Below, piece after piece: positions 8,862 to 22,724 of a DNA stretch of 64,000 nucleotides. The notes beneath the pieces were generated by a model. The model saw only the letters and a program-made list of their open reading frames with translations, searched no databases and was not told the DNA's origin. This DNA is from Epiperipatus broadwayi (Eukaryota; Onychophora; Udeonychophora; Euonychophora; Peripatidae). Numbering within the stretch: the stretch's first letter is position 1; every line of letters starts with the position of its first letter. The translations under genes were made by a program, and so were the position numbers. The DNA lies in NCBI GenBank assembly GCA_028023455.1, contig JAQFVV010000012.1, forward strand, positions 10,576,499 through 10,640,498, given 5' to 3'.

Positions 8862-11800
8862 GTATTATTATTTAATGTAAATAACACATAAATATAAAAA
8901 CAATAGAAATACTGCATATTGTGTCATATTATTTTATTCTACTAATGCAAACTAAACCGAAAGTACAGCTAGTTTGCTGCAAAGAACAATTATCAACACA
9001 ATTTTAAGCTAGTTTTTTTTTTTTTTAATCTACATATTAAAAACTTATTAAATCATTTTTTGTAATCAAATATTTATAATGTTTTGTTTTTTTTAATCTA
9101 GACATTCCAAATTTATTTAAAGTTTTCACTCCAATATCTGATTTTTTACAGATCTTCATAGCGGAGACTTTTTTATATAAATAAACATTTCATGTAACAT
9201 TAAATCTTAAATAAGTTCTACTACTTTTTTTTTATTAGCTTATTGATAAAAACTCTTTAAAAAAAACCAATCATTCAAACAATAGAAAGAGAAAGTTAAT
9301 AATTAAATAACCTATTTAAAAAAGAAAAACATATTTATTAATTATCATTTTTGAAGAAAAAAAAAATAGAATAAAATTTATAGGTTTGAAATTGAAAGAA
9401 GTATAAGTCAAGTAGTGTAAATATAAATGATTAATGTTAAAATGAAAAACAAACCCAAATAAACAATGATAAGCAAGACTCAAGGAATATTGCCCGTTAC
9501 CAATAGTAGCACATGGTATTTGATTTCACATTTTACAATCATCTTATTTTCATTTAATTTAATTAAACTATATAATATACAAATTTTACAAAGTTAGCAT
9601 CTTTAATTTAATTGCATTTTTTTTAAGCAGTACTATAAAAATATACTTTATAAAACAAACGGTTATGCTTGTAATGAAAATCATAATTTTTTTAAGCAAT
9701 TTTACAAGAAGTACCAGATTTGTCAGCACATTTTTTTCCCCCTTCAAAATACACTTTAACTATGAGATGTGTCTTATGTACTGGTAATCAAAATTATAAG
9801 TTGAAATTTCAGTAAGTCTAAAACTTCTGGTTTATATTAAAATAACCAAAATTATTCTTTGGTGGCCATATCTATTGTAAAACATACTTCTGCTTCTACA
9901 TATCTCTTGCAGGATCTTTGTGCATCTATCTTTTAAATGACATCACTGTGTGAATTCATAGTCACACATAGCACACTTCTTTTTAAAATGTGTTTCACAT
10001 ATTTATCAATTTTTGTAGTTGGAACAATATGAAATTCTGTTTTCTTTTATGAAAAATGGCAAGTAAAACAGTTGTAATGCTTGAAAGAGCTTACAAGGAA
10101 GTTGCACCAGAAAAACACAAATTTGCATGTGATTTAATAGAAATGTTAAATTTACCACATCCCAAAAAAGCATGGCGAGTGAAGTAAAATGTCAAAATAA
10201 TGCTGTTTTTTTTTTTAATGCAAATGGCAATTGTTTATTTACATTTCATTCATAATGATCAGGTATTTAAAATCTACAAGTTCTGAATCTTTTGTGAGAT
10301 GTGGTCAAATGTAAACATCCATTTGGTGGCAAAGTGAAGAGTGCATGTTGTATCACAACAGCACGGCTAATGTATAAAACTTGAATATAAACATTTTTTC
10401 ATTGAATTTAGCACAAACAAGCTTATCCACCAATTATATTTGTTCAATCTTGCTCTGTGCAACTTCCTTTTAATCTCTTGAATGAAAGAATATCTCCATT
10501 TTTTTGTTTTGTTTGTAGACTTAGAAGTGTTGGAAAAAAAAATGACAGAGGCATTAAAATGCACCACTTTGCAAGTTTTCTGGACTACTTTGAAAAATAA
10601 GAAACATGTTTGGACTAGTACACTGCATTAACTGCTTTAGTTTATTAAGCAGGTGACCTGCACGTCTTATTTGATTGGTCAACATGTTGTTTTCTTTCTT
10701 TACTGACATAAAAATTAAAAGCATGATGTCAACCAAAATATGGGCATTTGATAGCTCTCTGACGTCTTTCCAGAGATGTCTACCACAAAAAAATCCGATG
10801 AAATTTGGATTTTTTACAGTGTTTTTTATCAAGCAGCGCATTTCATTTTTTTGTTTTTTGATCAATTTTGTAATTTTCACGAAGTGATAAAGACAGAAAA
10901 TACGTACCGGCCTTCAAATAGACATTTATTGGAGTAAAACTAATCTTATTCACAAACAAAGCCTACAATGGAGCCTAAACATAAAGCACAATATCAGACT
11001 TGTAAGTATAAAATTTTAATTTTTTTAAGAATATTTTAATTTTTTTTTATTTTTTGAAAAATGATAATTGTTATTAATTTTAGTTTGTAGTTGGTGTGTG
11101 TGATATAAATTATATATTTATTTATGCTCATATAGAATTCATATCTACCGTAATTTTCTAAAGTTCTAATCCACTTATTTTATAAAAATGAACTTATTTT
11201 ATAAAAATAATGATTCTCAAGTTTAATAATTTATTTATTATTATGTTTATATGATGTGTTTGTGTTTACAAGTAATGAATGAGTTACAAAACTAATAATC
11301 AAATGTATAGAAAGATTGCATTCACAAGCAAATAATCAAATTCTGATTCTTGTTTATGCCTTGACACTCATGCTTTGGAGTCACTCTGGTTTTGCTATAT
11401 GTTTTATCATATTATTTTCAAGTCTATAGCTAACAAATGGACTATATGCAAATAAATTATATCTATGTGATACAATAAATCTAACAAGTTAGCATCACTG
11501 GTGTATATAAAGAATATAAACATCAATGGTGTGCATAAAAAATGTAAACATCACTGATGTACACAAAAAAATATAAAATGAAGAGATGAAACTCATTTTA
11601 TCAGTGATACAGACAGTAGCCTACAATTTCTAGTTTTAGATAGGCAAGAAGCCAATTGCTATGATGAGAAATGTATATCTATCTTCTGGAAATGATTTAT
11701 TTTGTATCTTTTATTAGGATGAATCTTTTTCTTATAGATGCCTTTAACATTTGGTAACTTTTGGGGTACAAGATAAAAATGAAGAATTCATATGCAACTT

Positions 11801-13130
11801 ATTTTGGAGATTCTGAAGCTATGAATTATCTCAGGTAAAGCATATTATATATGGTTTGAAAGATAATTTTGTGAGAAATATAAAGAAATTATAACTGAAG
11901 ATGTAATTTAAACTTAGTTCATGATGAATTAGAAATTATGAACAAACAATAAAGTAATAATTATTTCGGATATTGAAATTTCTTTTTTTTTATTTTTTAA
12001 ATGGTTATCACTATTTGTCTTAGACTTATTGTTTTCCTTAGTTTTTCTAGTTTCTATTAATGTATTTTTTTTTTTGCTCTAACATAGTTAAAACTGAAGT
12101 TATTGTGAAAATTGTGTCTCAGGCCAGTATTTTAAAGAATTCAATATGGCATTTTAGACCCAACCAGTTTTAAATGGACTATACTTAGAAAACAAGTCAA
12201 TTTGCCAGGCCTAAAAGTAAATATACAATTTTTTATTACAAAATTCCAGTTATTTCGGGGTTCTCCCTTGTATATGCATTTTGTCCTTTTGTGAAACAGT
12301 GGTTTCAAATAAATCTTTCCATAACCTTTTTTTCTGTTCTATAAAGATAAAAATATATTTTATGCTTTATTACTGAAAAAGGGAGCATTCCACTAGAATA
12401 GAGTTCAGATCCACTGACATCTCAACATTACAATTCATCCAATATGTGCATGCATGATCATACTTCGACACTGCATTGTAACATTTAAATGTGATTTGTT
12501 CAGAACATTATTAGTGTTCTGCGATACTTTATGTTGAGATTTCTTGGCTAACATGGTTCAAAAGCAATGCACATTCTGCTTTGATATTGCATTCAAGCTA
12601 TGAGTAATTGCTTAAAACATGGAACAGGATAGCAGAGAGGAATTTCATGTCATTTCCAACTGAAAAGATGTAAAGAACTCGGACAAGACATAAAGAGAAC
12701 TTACAAAAAGCTATGCATAGTAAACAATTTGCAATATAGAATTGCAAAATGGCTGGAACTAGAAGAAGAATTAAAAACTTAAATATTAAACCACAGAAAC
12801 TCAGGATTTTCAGTTTCCACAAAAATGATTATTCAATAAGCAAGACCGACAGCTACTAACAAAAAAAATCATTGATTTTATAGTATCAACATCATGGTGC
12901 TCTAGATTTATGAAGAGAAATGACTTATGTATGTGGATTAAAATAATAATAGCTCTGAAGATTAATTTATGGGTTTTGAGGATGAAGATTAAGATACCTA
13001 ACTACAGTGTCCCCTAGTTATATTTTTGTAGACATAAATAACTATGAAATTAGTACAGTAAATCATTATGGAAATTCATGAAAAAAATGTAGAAAATTAT
13101 TATTTTTCTTTAAAATGTGTATAAAGGGGG
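8862..13130. other. AT-rich non-coding stretch
   Basis: No recognised gene is seen. A 43-codon plus frame at 10060-10191 (MASKTVVMLERAYKE...) and minus frames at 10367-10880 have non-random-looking composition but match no family I know. A short ATG-led frame at 10970 runs into a donor-like GTAAGTA at about 11001. 12598-12822 (minus) is open but featureless. I see nothing else. Confidence 0.5.
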
Positions 13131-13139
13131 AGGGGTCTT

Positions 13140-13975
13140 GTATATTGATGCATCCTATATGCTGGTAAATAAGACATTTGATAGATTAAAATAGGAATTT
13201 GCAAATGATATGTTTCATTTTTGAAAAATGCGTCAGAGCTTCAGAAAATGTAAGTTATCAGATGAAAGTAAAAAATTAAAATTAAAGATATAAATTAAAA
13301 AGACTAAAATACAGTTAAATGGATTTTCTCAGAAAAAAAATAGAGACTGATAATTATGATTTTGAAAAAAATTATCAACTACAAATAACTTGGTCAGATT
13401 ATTAATTCAAATAGAAACATAACAGATGGAATTAATCATAGAATAAACTTCTATAGTGTTTTGATAGAAATAACTTAATATTAAAAAAGAAATTATGCGT
13501 GTGTGATTGAAAAGAAGATTTTTATCAAGGTGTTTTATCAGGTCTTACTTATGGATCTGAGACAGTGATTTAATACAAAAAGCAATATAAAAACTTCAGA
13601 TTACTCAGTGAAATATGGAAAGATTTATGTTAGGAGTAACAAAAATAGATTGAAAATGAAATACGTATTTGAGATAATGAACAGACATCACTGATTTCAT
13701 TGAAAGAATTAAGAGACTAAAACAGAGCTGGCTGGATATATTCCTAAAAAAATTATAATAGACCATTCAACTTATAAATTGGAGCCAAGAGACTGTAAAG
13801 GACTTAGAAAAAGACAGCATGTGAGATAAATGGATGAAATAAAGAAGTTTGCTGTTTGTTATGTTTTGAGAAGAAAGGTTAGGGATTGGAGAAATGACTA
13901 AACTTGGAGAGACTTTTATCTTTCAGTAAAATTATAATGCTTTAAAATGATGATGATGATGATAATAATAAAAAT
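13140..13975 (+). pseudogene. RTE-type LINE, 3' end, dead
   Basis: Fragments of the C-terminal part of an RTE-clade non-LTR retrotransposon are readable in shifting frames. They include an FANDM reverse-transcriptase motif C remnant near 13195, the LTYGSE equivalent near 13550 and the cysteine-free C-terminal region with WxGH-like remnants near 13720. It ends in a (TGA)n-type microsatellite at about 13945-13970, the usual 3' terminus of such elements. It shares long stretches with 32490-33620, for example 'tcttacttatggatctgaga'. Numerous stops and frameshifts show it is inactive. The 5' part is absent. Confidence 0.75.
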
Positions 13976-16900
13976 AATATATATAACTTTTTCCAACACT
14001 GCAATGCTAAATGGCAGCAAGAAATTGTGTTGAACAAAACTATATGTTTTTGCATAATTTACTAGTATCAGTCTTATCTTATCACATAAGGAGCAATATA
14101 AGACAGAATGTATCGGCTAATAAAAATATACTATAGACTTCCTTAGGACAAAGAGACTCTTAAGTTTGATATTCTTTCATGTTGATATAAATTTAATTTT
14201 AAAGTGGAGTGCACAAAACTGTTTTCTGACACAATCAAATTCCTATATATATTGATGCAAAGATTTTCATGAGTTACAGATATAAATGATATATTTTTTC
14301 AATTTCATCTGCGTATGATTTTTATTATAAATATACTGATGTTTCGGCTTGATCACACAATCAATCAACTGGATGATGAATAGAATACTATAGAAATGGT
14401 TGTAGAAGCAATATAAACATTGATTTATAACAATATTTAAATTCTACCAATAGGAAAGACAGAAATATAAAATTGAAAAATAAAAGTCAGAATCTATTCA
14501 GAATAATGTCCTTTTTAAAAAAAATTATTCCAAATAGAAACAAGCTTGCATGTGTTATCATGTTTGTTGATAAAATTTGGTCTTTTAAGTAACAATTTCT
14601 CCAATCTTAATATTGGTTGAGAGTGTGATTACGCCAAAGTTGGTACATTTATAATAAAAATCACATATGGATGAACAAAAAATATATCATTTAAATATAT
14701 AGACACACATTGATAAAGTACTTTTCCTAACTATATAAAACTAAATATTATATATATATATATATATATGTGTGTGTATATGTGTGTGTGTAACTAATGG
14801 CCTTAAATAATACAATGTAGAATGAAAATCTCTCTTGTATTCCACCCTCCCCTCATTCCCCATTCCTCCAACAAAAAAAACAAATGAAGATGGTATCAAT
14901 TATTATCAGGGATGCTTTATGTTTTTCTTATTTTACACTCTATTTATGAATAGTAAAATATTGATTAATAACTGAATAATTAGTTAATCGCAATGGGGCT
15001 ACCATTTAAAAAAAGAATAAAATTGTCTAGAAAACCTCAGTCATTATGTTTCCTTCATGAGTTCTAGAATATGATTTTTATAGGCAGATATAAAAAACTC
15101 TACACCAAGAAACTTTATTAAGAGTATGCATGGATGATCATAAAACTGATACTTTATTCCTCAATTCGTTATATTCATACAATTATATGGTCAATATCAT
15201 AAATTACAGCTTTAAATTAGTGTCTACTCATTGATAAACCATTTCCTATACAAATCCACCAATTATCTTATACTCAAAACATTATTTCAGGTTAGTATTT
15301 ACTCTTCTCTTTCTAAAATGATTTCAAAACTGCTTTATTATACATAGTAATCCACATAAACAAATAAAATAATACTTGTTGGGGGGGGGGGGCTTAGAGA
15401 TTTTCTGTACATTTTTATTTTATTTTCTTACTCATAGGATGAATATATTTAAAGAAAAACTAGCCAAACTACTTTTTTAATGTTATTTTAGATAATATTT
15501 TTCTAGTAAAACCAATATACCCTTCATTAAGATCATCTATAACTAAATCTTTTTCTACCTCTTTCTTTTTTTCTCTTCTCACAGATCCTGAAAATATCGT
15601 CACATATTTAGCTTATCTTTAAGTCAATCGGAAATTTCTAACAAAGTCATTAAATCCTAACTTTCCCTCAGAATTCATACTGAGCTTCATCTTTTTTCTT
15701 TTAATGATTATTTACAAGGAAAGTCCATATTTTATTTTTTTAATTTTTGTGTTTTCCTCTTTTGTCCTGCTTTCTATTATTTATTTAGCTCCTTTTTTTT
15801 CTTAATGTTTATATTTATATTAAGCCACAAAAATATAAATAATGGTGGAAATATTTAAACCCAATAATATCAATTATAAACCAACAAATTAAATTTCATT
15901 GAAGGAAAAAACCACAAACTATTTCTCTGGAATATAAAGAAAATGTCATAAATAAATAGAATGTCATTCATGTGAATAATTGACTACACATTTTGAAATT
16001 AATTAAAAATGGTTATAGCAGAATGTATTTTTACAATAAAATTTAGTAAAAAAAAAAAAATTAGCTTACATGAACTTTTACTTTTGGTATTAAAAGAAAA
16101 TCATTCAATTATTTGGCTATAAACAATAATTAAAATATAATTTACTTCCAAGACATTTCATGCATTAGAAATAAAAAATTTCATTAGATAAAAGATATCA
16201 CATAACTTAATTTTTTTAATTTAAAAAAGTACAAATATTTTCAAAAATTTGAAATAGTAAAAAAAATTTACGACTAAAATTTTTGGTTTCAAAAGTTTTT
16301 GAAAGAAAATTTTTCCTAAATTACATTTGAATAATTTGGGTACCTCTTCTTTGAAATTATTAATTATTAATTATTTTGTGAATTACATGGACATTTTATT
16401 TAAAAAATAATAATCTGATAGAAAAAAATACATATAACATTTCATCATATAATTAACAAATCAAAAATAAATAATTTGTATTTAAGTGATTGAAAATATT
16501 GATTCTTTTTTTTTAAAACAAACAAACAAACAAACAATTACATCCATTCTTGCAAACATTTAGACTACCTTGCCTCCTTGAAGAATTTACTCCAGCTCTA
16601 AATATATAGCCAAATCTTTTTTATTTTATTTTTAGTTTTCTCTGTAATAAATATTTTCTATGATACTATTTCTATTGCTGATAAGATATAATTTACTTCT
16701 TATATTACCTTTACTTTTACAGTTCAAAGGTTTCTGAATGCGTGTTATCCATGTTTTTGCACTATAATTAAAAACTTTGATTTTAAATATCTTTGCATCT
16801 AAAAACTGACTTCTTTACATATTCAAAATGATAAACTATATATACAGAAAAGTATTACATATATAATAAATTCACATATATTGATAAAAAAAATGTTTTA

Positions 16901-18102
16901 AATTAGATGAACTGTACTATGATATCAAATAATTATTCTTATGTGCATTAATTTTACAATGTAATAAAATTAAATACATTGTATATACAGTATAGAGTTT
17001 TAATAAATAAACATTGCAAAATAATCTAAAAGCATAACAATGAAATATTAAGTGTTATCTGATTAATGGCAAATATGGATCTATTTAATTGCATTCTATT
17101 AGAAATTATTAAAATTAAAAATTTTCAAACTGAGGTTTGCACTGCAAGAATGCTTTGTGTAATTTATAATTAATTTTAAAAATTGTATAATTAAAATATC
17201 ATTACTTAATTAGAATATCTTCATAAGAATATATAATATATTAGATAAGAATAAAAATAAGTATATGAATAAAAAAGAATCACTAACAATAATATATATA
17301 TTTTAATGAAAATGTAAAGAAGTATGACAAAAGAAAAGGAAAAAATAATAGCTAAAACAATTTAAATTTGTAAAGTAGTTAGAAATCATTGGTCACAGAA
17401 TATATTAAGACTGAAAAATGCACTACAGATAAAATGGGGAAGTGGAACACACAAAACAAAATGAAGAAAAGAAAGAACATGATCTCTGAAAATAAAACAA
17501 CACTAAAAAGAGAAATATAAGCATAACCAAGTAAACTTTAAAAAACAATATATATATGTAATATAATTTGATGTTTTTTCTTTTACTTTCTCCCCAATTT
17601 AATTAATTTTTGAAAATTTATATAAAAATCAATAGTTTTCATAACATTACTTTAATAACTATTGATTCAAACTGAATATTGCAGTTTTTAGTTCACATTT
17701 AGAATGTTTGGTATATATATTTATAACAAAGTGTATTTGAGAAATATTGACATTAAAAGAATTTTCTTTTACCAATACTAAAAGCAAAAAAAAAATATCT
17801 TTGATTATTTAAACTTATAAACACAACCATGAAGAAGTTAAATTTTAACAAAAATGTATTTCAAGTAGAGAAAAATTAACAAACAATACTGGGAAACATT
17901 TTACTAATAAAATGCTAACATATTGATGCTTTAGAAGCCAGTTTTAAGAAGGGAAAATTAACAAACAATAATAAATAAAATATTTTATAATAAAATATCA
18001 ACAACATAGTGATGGTTTAGAACCTAAATTTTATTTTTGTTCCCACAGTTCACTTCCAGAAATGAGATTCAGAAGCATGAAACAGAACAATACAATACCA
18101 AC
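13976..18102. other. AT-rich non-coding stretch, likely intron
   Basis: No gene is visible. It contains a (TA)n/(TG)n microsatellite at 14743-14791, a 12-base G run at 15381-15392 and an (AAAC)n run at about 16518-16540. Two diverged direct units (~80 bp) occupy about 17870-18030, each starting with 'aaaattaacaaacaata'. If the PDZ exon at 18.1 kb belongs to a gene with further 3' exons, this is its downstream intron. Confidence 0.55.
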
Positions 18103-18198
18103 CTTGAGAATTCTATCATGAATTTTAAGTTTTCTATGACTGTCAGCTGGTCCGCCTTCTGTAATTCTAGATACAACCAGTCCATCATAACTATCATT
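18103..18198 (-). CDS. PDZ-domain internal exon
   Basis: On the minus strand a 96-base (32-codon) open exon is bounded by a strong acceptor (T-rich tract ending in 'ttattttcag', AG at 18199-18200) and a donor AAG|GTTGG at 18102. Its peptide contains DGLVVSRITEGGPAD followed by KLKIHDRILK. That is the classic beta-C/alpha-A/beta-D segment of a PDZ domain (hydrophobic-hydrophobic-x-x-V/I, xGGPA, DRIL). The domain's carboxylate-binding loop and C-terminal part must lie on neighbouring exons. The exon length is a multiple of three with both boundaries in phase 0. PDZ proteins are intracellular scaffolds or enzymes; the fragment is too short to name the gene. No stop interrupts it, so it is probably functional. 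Flanking PDZ exons were not found in the window. Confidence 0.8.
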
Positions 18199-19325
18199 CT
18201 GAAAATAACAAAAAAAAAGTAATAATATTTACAATACTTTTTAATCAGAAACTTTAAACAGTTCATTATATATATATATAAGATGTATAAATAATCCATT
18301 AAACAAAATAAATTATAAAAATTAATTATAATTCTATTAACTCTCATATTCTATGTGATATATATATGCCAGTTAAGTTCTCTCCTAAAAACAGATTGAA
18401 TAAATAGATATTGTATTTATACATAAATGATATATATATACACTAAAAAAAATTATTATGGTCTTTCTAAGAGACTTAAAATTTTTAGATTATGAAAATA
18501 TAGTAATTGCTTTTTTAACTTAAAAATCTGATCTAGTGGTAACTCATTGCAGAAACTAAAAACTTTAATTTTTAGAAATATACCACACATAAAAAAATCC
18601 ATAGAATACTATATAATAAAAAATGGTGTTGAACTAACTTTCATTCATTCACAACTTTTTGCAAGATACAGACATAACTGGAGAAAATTGTAAAGAAAGC
18701 ATCTTAAACATACTAATCACTACAACTGACAAAAATTATTTTTCCAAATAAAAATACAACTGCCATGATAATATTCAAATTGAATCATAATTCCTTAGTA
18801 GTTCATAGAATTCATTTTACTTAATGATGATTGGTATGTTTTAAATGAAACAAATAGTCATTAATTTTAAAATCTGCTACCCCAATTTGGATCAATAGCT
18901 AATCTGAGAGATTTCCTAAATTATTTTGTTTACTGTATTGATAGACAATGAAAAAGTAAATTGGAAAAATAAATTAACTATATAGAAAAAAAATATGATT
19001 TATTGAATAAATTAAAAAACAAACTACCATAAGACATAATTTTTTGCACCAAAAATTATATATATATGTTTAAAGAAGAAGTCAAGGATTACTAAAAAAA
19101 AAAAAAAAAGATAGGTAAAAAAAGTTGATGGATAATATTAAGAATTAAAAAGTATAGCATGATCTAAAAAGTATTGGAGAAGATAACCAGGTATAATATG
19201 ATTTATTTTTAGCCAGATACTAGTTGTTGATGATGAAATTACTTTATTTAATTTATATATATCAAATATTGTATGATTTTTTAAAATTTTAATCTTAACA
19301 TATGCACTCCATCTGCTGTAAATTT
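18199..19325. other. AT-rich probable intron
   Basis: No feature beyond poly-A and (TA)n runs was found. It lies upstream of the PDZ exon on the minus strand. Confidence 0.5.
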
Positions 19326-19689
19326 GAGTAATCAATGGATATAGATGAGATTGCTAGTACATTTACAATCCCTGACCAATTTCTAAAATTCATCAGTAAA
19401 GATTTTGGATTCAAAGCAATAATAATGCATTTATCTCTCCTTAACTTCTTAATAATTCAAACTATATAACCTTATCTTTTTAAAAAAAACTCTAAGGTTT
19501 TGAATGCAATTCAATTTGCATTACTAATTATTTTATATTTGATACCAGATCAGCAACTATATATTTTAGCAAGTTCATTTTATGCTAACTATAGACCTAT
19601 TCTTTAATTAGCAAGATTACTATTAACAAAAAAAAAAAGCACGATTTTCTGTGCTTACAGTTATCTTCACTCTATGTTATTTACTATAA
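19326..19689. repeat. Satellite-like unit left of the gypsy insertion
   Basis: The unit begins 'gagtaatcaatgg.....gattgct' and includes a 'gcaactatatattttagcaa' block. Related starts occur at 28044 and about 28371 on the other side of the gypsy element, suggesting the retrotransposon inserted in a short diverged tandem array of roughly 330-370-bp units. Confidence 0.45.
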
Positions 19690-21425
19690 TATAACGTGAT
19701 GTGCCGTTTTCCATATATATTTTACGCACATATATATAATCTTGAAAGATTGCGTATATGTATATATAATGATACACGTATATGCATAATTGTTTAAAAA
19801 AAATATTTATTCTTAAATTATTCCATTTTATCGCCCAGCATGTTTATGAGCATCACTTTATGACCTCAAGCGCCAATCCTATATTTCTATAAGAATTATG
19901 CTGGGATAGCTGGAATAACAATATGGAAATGCCCCTGGACTAGCTCTGCTCAGGGCTGGTGGTAAAATTTACCGCCAACCCTACCTTTTTCTTTCCATTA
20001 AAAAAAAAAAAATCATAACACAAAAACAAAAACATTCATTTTATACACATTTATTAGCAATGATATTTACGTATCTATAAAAAAGAACATATATTATTTA
20101 CGTCAGTTGAATTAGTGTCTCTTTTCACTTTTAAATCAAAGATTCATATCAGTTTTTTTTTTATTTGCTCTTTTCTCTCTTTGCCAAAACTCCCACACAC
20201 ACAAATATGCTATTATATGTATTTTGTACCGAAGACTTAATTGGACTAATTTATACACTAATAAATTCCGTAGAAAATAGTTTGACCTCTCCGGGCAAAG
20301 AAAAAAATTTTTAATTCGCAATTGTGGTCAAATAATAGTTTTCTCAATTTTGTGGAGTAAGCTTACTAACAGTGACATATATATGCAAATAGGAAAAATA
20401 ATACCTGCGTTTCCCCAGGGAATTGATCGAATTCACCTGGTGAAAAAGGAATCTCCGGTCCTTTATCGGTGAACGAACTTTGTTTCTTTTTTTTTTGAAG
20501 TTCGGATTCCATGGCTAAAGTCCATTTATTTATTTATTTTCTTCCTCTTGTGGCGATTCAACATTATTGCTTATTGAGGTGAATTCTCCGGGCTTGACGT
20601 CCCTTCTCCGATATCAGCAGCTGCTATACATTCAGGGGAAGGATTCGAACACCTCGCACGTTGATATCTTCTACCCCAGCCTGACCATATTTTATCAATA
20701 TATAATCTGATTTCTGGATTCTTATTTCTGTATATCAGTCTAACAGCTGCTTTCTTCTCCATCCAAACTTATACTAAACCTTAATTCTTTTTTTTTTTAA
20801 TTATCAAATTTATCTTTCTTTTCATTCATTTTCAATTATATTTCCAATCACGTTCCATATGCCTTTGTTGGAATGCACCACAAAAGCTTTTTACACCTAT
20901 TTCTTCCCAATTAATATTTAATTAAAATTAGACATTCCAAGATTTTTATAATAATTACTTCCATTGTTCTGCAAAATCACTGTCTTCCATCTTGACCTTT
21001 ATAGTTCTTTTGTTGACTTAATATGTATATATTTAAAAAGTTTATCAAACAAAATGTTTTTTTTTTATTATTTATTTTGTGAATTTTCATTTTTAATGGT
21101 TCAAAAACGCACTCACACATATACATAGCAATGTGTATAGCTGGGTTTGGCAAAAGAAAGAGAAAAAATCAGAGCAAGTGTATAACCCCCTACACCTCTT
21201 TTATGAGTTCTTTTTTAATTAAATAAGTAAATCAATTCAATACGACCACGCAAATGACCATTGATTGTACATCAGCTTGTAAATATTAGTTTTGTTAGTA
21301 AAGTAATATATTTTTAATAATACGTTAGTAATAAGATATATATATATTTTAATAATGCATTAAGTATATGAATACGTATTTGTCTAATTATCGCAACAGG
21401 GTTTGATTATACCTGTCCTGTTGCA
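19690..21425 (-). repeat. Gypsy element 1, 3' LTR
   Basis: The minus-strand LTR begins TGCAACAGGACAGG and ends in ACGTTATA; the canonical terminal CA appears as TA. It aligns with 26158-28033 along most of its length. It has about 80 bases near the integrase-side end (around 21320-21410) that the other LTR lacks, and lacks the internal duplication present there. The frames 20136-20321 and 20571-20762 fall inside it and are not genes. Confidence 0.93.
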
Positions 21426-21440
21426 CTACCCCCCTCCCAG
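21426..21440 (-). other. Polypurine tract of gypsy element 1
   Basis: On the minus strand it reads CTGGGAGGGGGGTAG and directly abuts the 3' LTR. It is the expected plus-strand DNA primer for reverse transcription. Confidence 0.85.
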
Positions 21441-21476
21441 AAGCCTTCAAATATGGTCTATGGATTTGAATGGCTC

Positions 21477-22688
21477 CTAAATATCATGAACCATTCGTAA
21501 TGGCATGGGCTTGAGGGAATGAGCATTGTACGATCCCCTTACCTCCTGCCCAGTATTTACCCAGAATTCATTATCCCCTTGACACTTAACAATAGGGAAA
21601 GGTCCCTCATATAAACTGCAAAATTTCTTACAGATAAATTTCCCTGGTTCGCTCACATGTGGGGTTTTCACCATGACTAGATCGCCAACTTTAAACCGAT
21701 GAGGCCTCTCTAGTGTATGTTTGTTTCTTTCCTGACTCCTCTTCAAAAGTGTACGATATGCCTGCTCTTGGTCCTCCTCCACATTTATTGGCATTTCCTT
21801 TGGCCCTGGTATTTTGGCCTTGATTAATTTAGGGACATGTTTGCCAAACTGGAGCCGCACAGGAGAGAACCCTGTAGACTCATTAACTGCCCAATTTATG
21901 TAGTTCAGTATTTCTGGAATCTTTTTAACCCATCCTCGGTGATTAGTTGGGATGTACGTCCTAAACAACCTGCCCAACTCACGCATCACCCGCTCACATG
22001 GGTTCGATTGCGGATTCCTAATTGATGTCAGTATGTGTTGGAGCCCTGACTTCTGAACCCATGCTTTCCATTCTCCAGACATAAATGGTGTGCCATGATC
22101 CAAGAGGATGCTTTGAGGTTTTCCTATCACCGTAAAATATTCCTTTTCAAGGAGACGTATGGTGTTTCGGATATTTGCTTGAGTCATGGGATATGCAGCC
22201 ACAAATTTACTGAATAGATCATACACCACCAACAAATATTTTTTTCTACTAAAGGCTGGCAATCGTCCATAATAATCTATTGCAATCATCTCATGAGGCT
22301 TCTTTGGGATTATGGAGCTCATTGGACCTGCATAATTCCTATTAGCAGGCTTGGTTTTTTGACAAAGTTCACATTGGCTGATCATCCTCACAACAGTCTT
22401 ATGCATGCCTGGCCAATAAAACCACTGTCTAATGCACTTTTCAGTTTTCCACACCCCATAGTGTCCATATATTTGGTGGACATGAGTCACCACTGCATTC
22501 CGCATTTGCTGGGGTATTACAGGTCTCCAACTTTCCGGTCCCCTTTTTGTTCTGTATTGGAGAACATCTTGGTCAAGTTTATATCGGTTGATCCAACATC
22601 TGGGCTCATCCTCATTTTCTCTTGTGTTCCCTTCCAGTTGTGCGATAATTTGACTTAACTGGGCATCCTTCCTCTGATGCTGGGCCAA
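21477..22688 (-). pseudogene. Gypsy element 1 integrase
   Basis: The open part has 403 residues and inserts the retrotransposon DNA copy into the genome. The N-terminal zinc-binding motif uses H69, H76, C106 and C109. The catalytic core has D138 (AIDYYG), D197 (LLDHGTPF) and E232 (NPCERVMREL), a D-34-E spacing. The C-terminal module VGDLVMVKTP and YEGPFPIVK matches the GPY/F domain of many Ty3/gypsy integrases. All catalytic residues are present. Upstream it is separated from RNase H only by one in-frame TAA near 22723, so it is the tail of one ancestral pol frame. It ends about 50 bases before the 3' LTR polypurine tract. Plus-strand frames at 21837 and 22293 are shadows. Confidence 0.92.
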
Positions 22689-22724
22689 TCTATTAAGATC
22701 ATTCTCTACCCCCTCATTAACCCT

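Noticed and set aside
20136-20762. Small minus-strand frames in the 3' LTR
   Set aside because: They lie in LTR sequence that is repeated at 26.2-28.0 kb where the frames are not conserved.
22293-22658. 121-codon plus-strand open frame
   Set aside because: It is antisense to the integrase, which has clear catalytic motifs.
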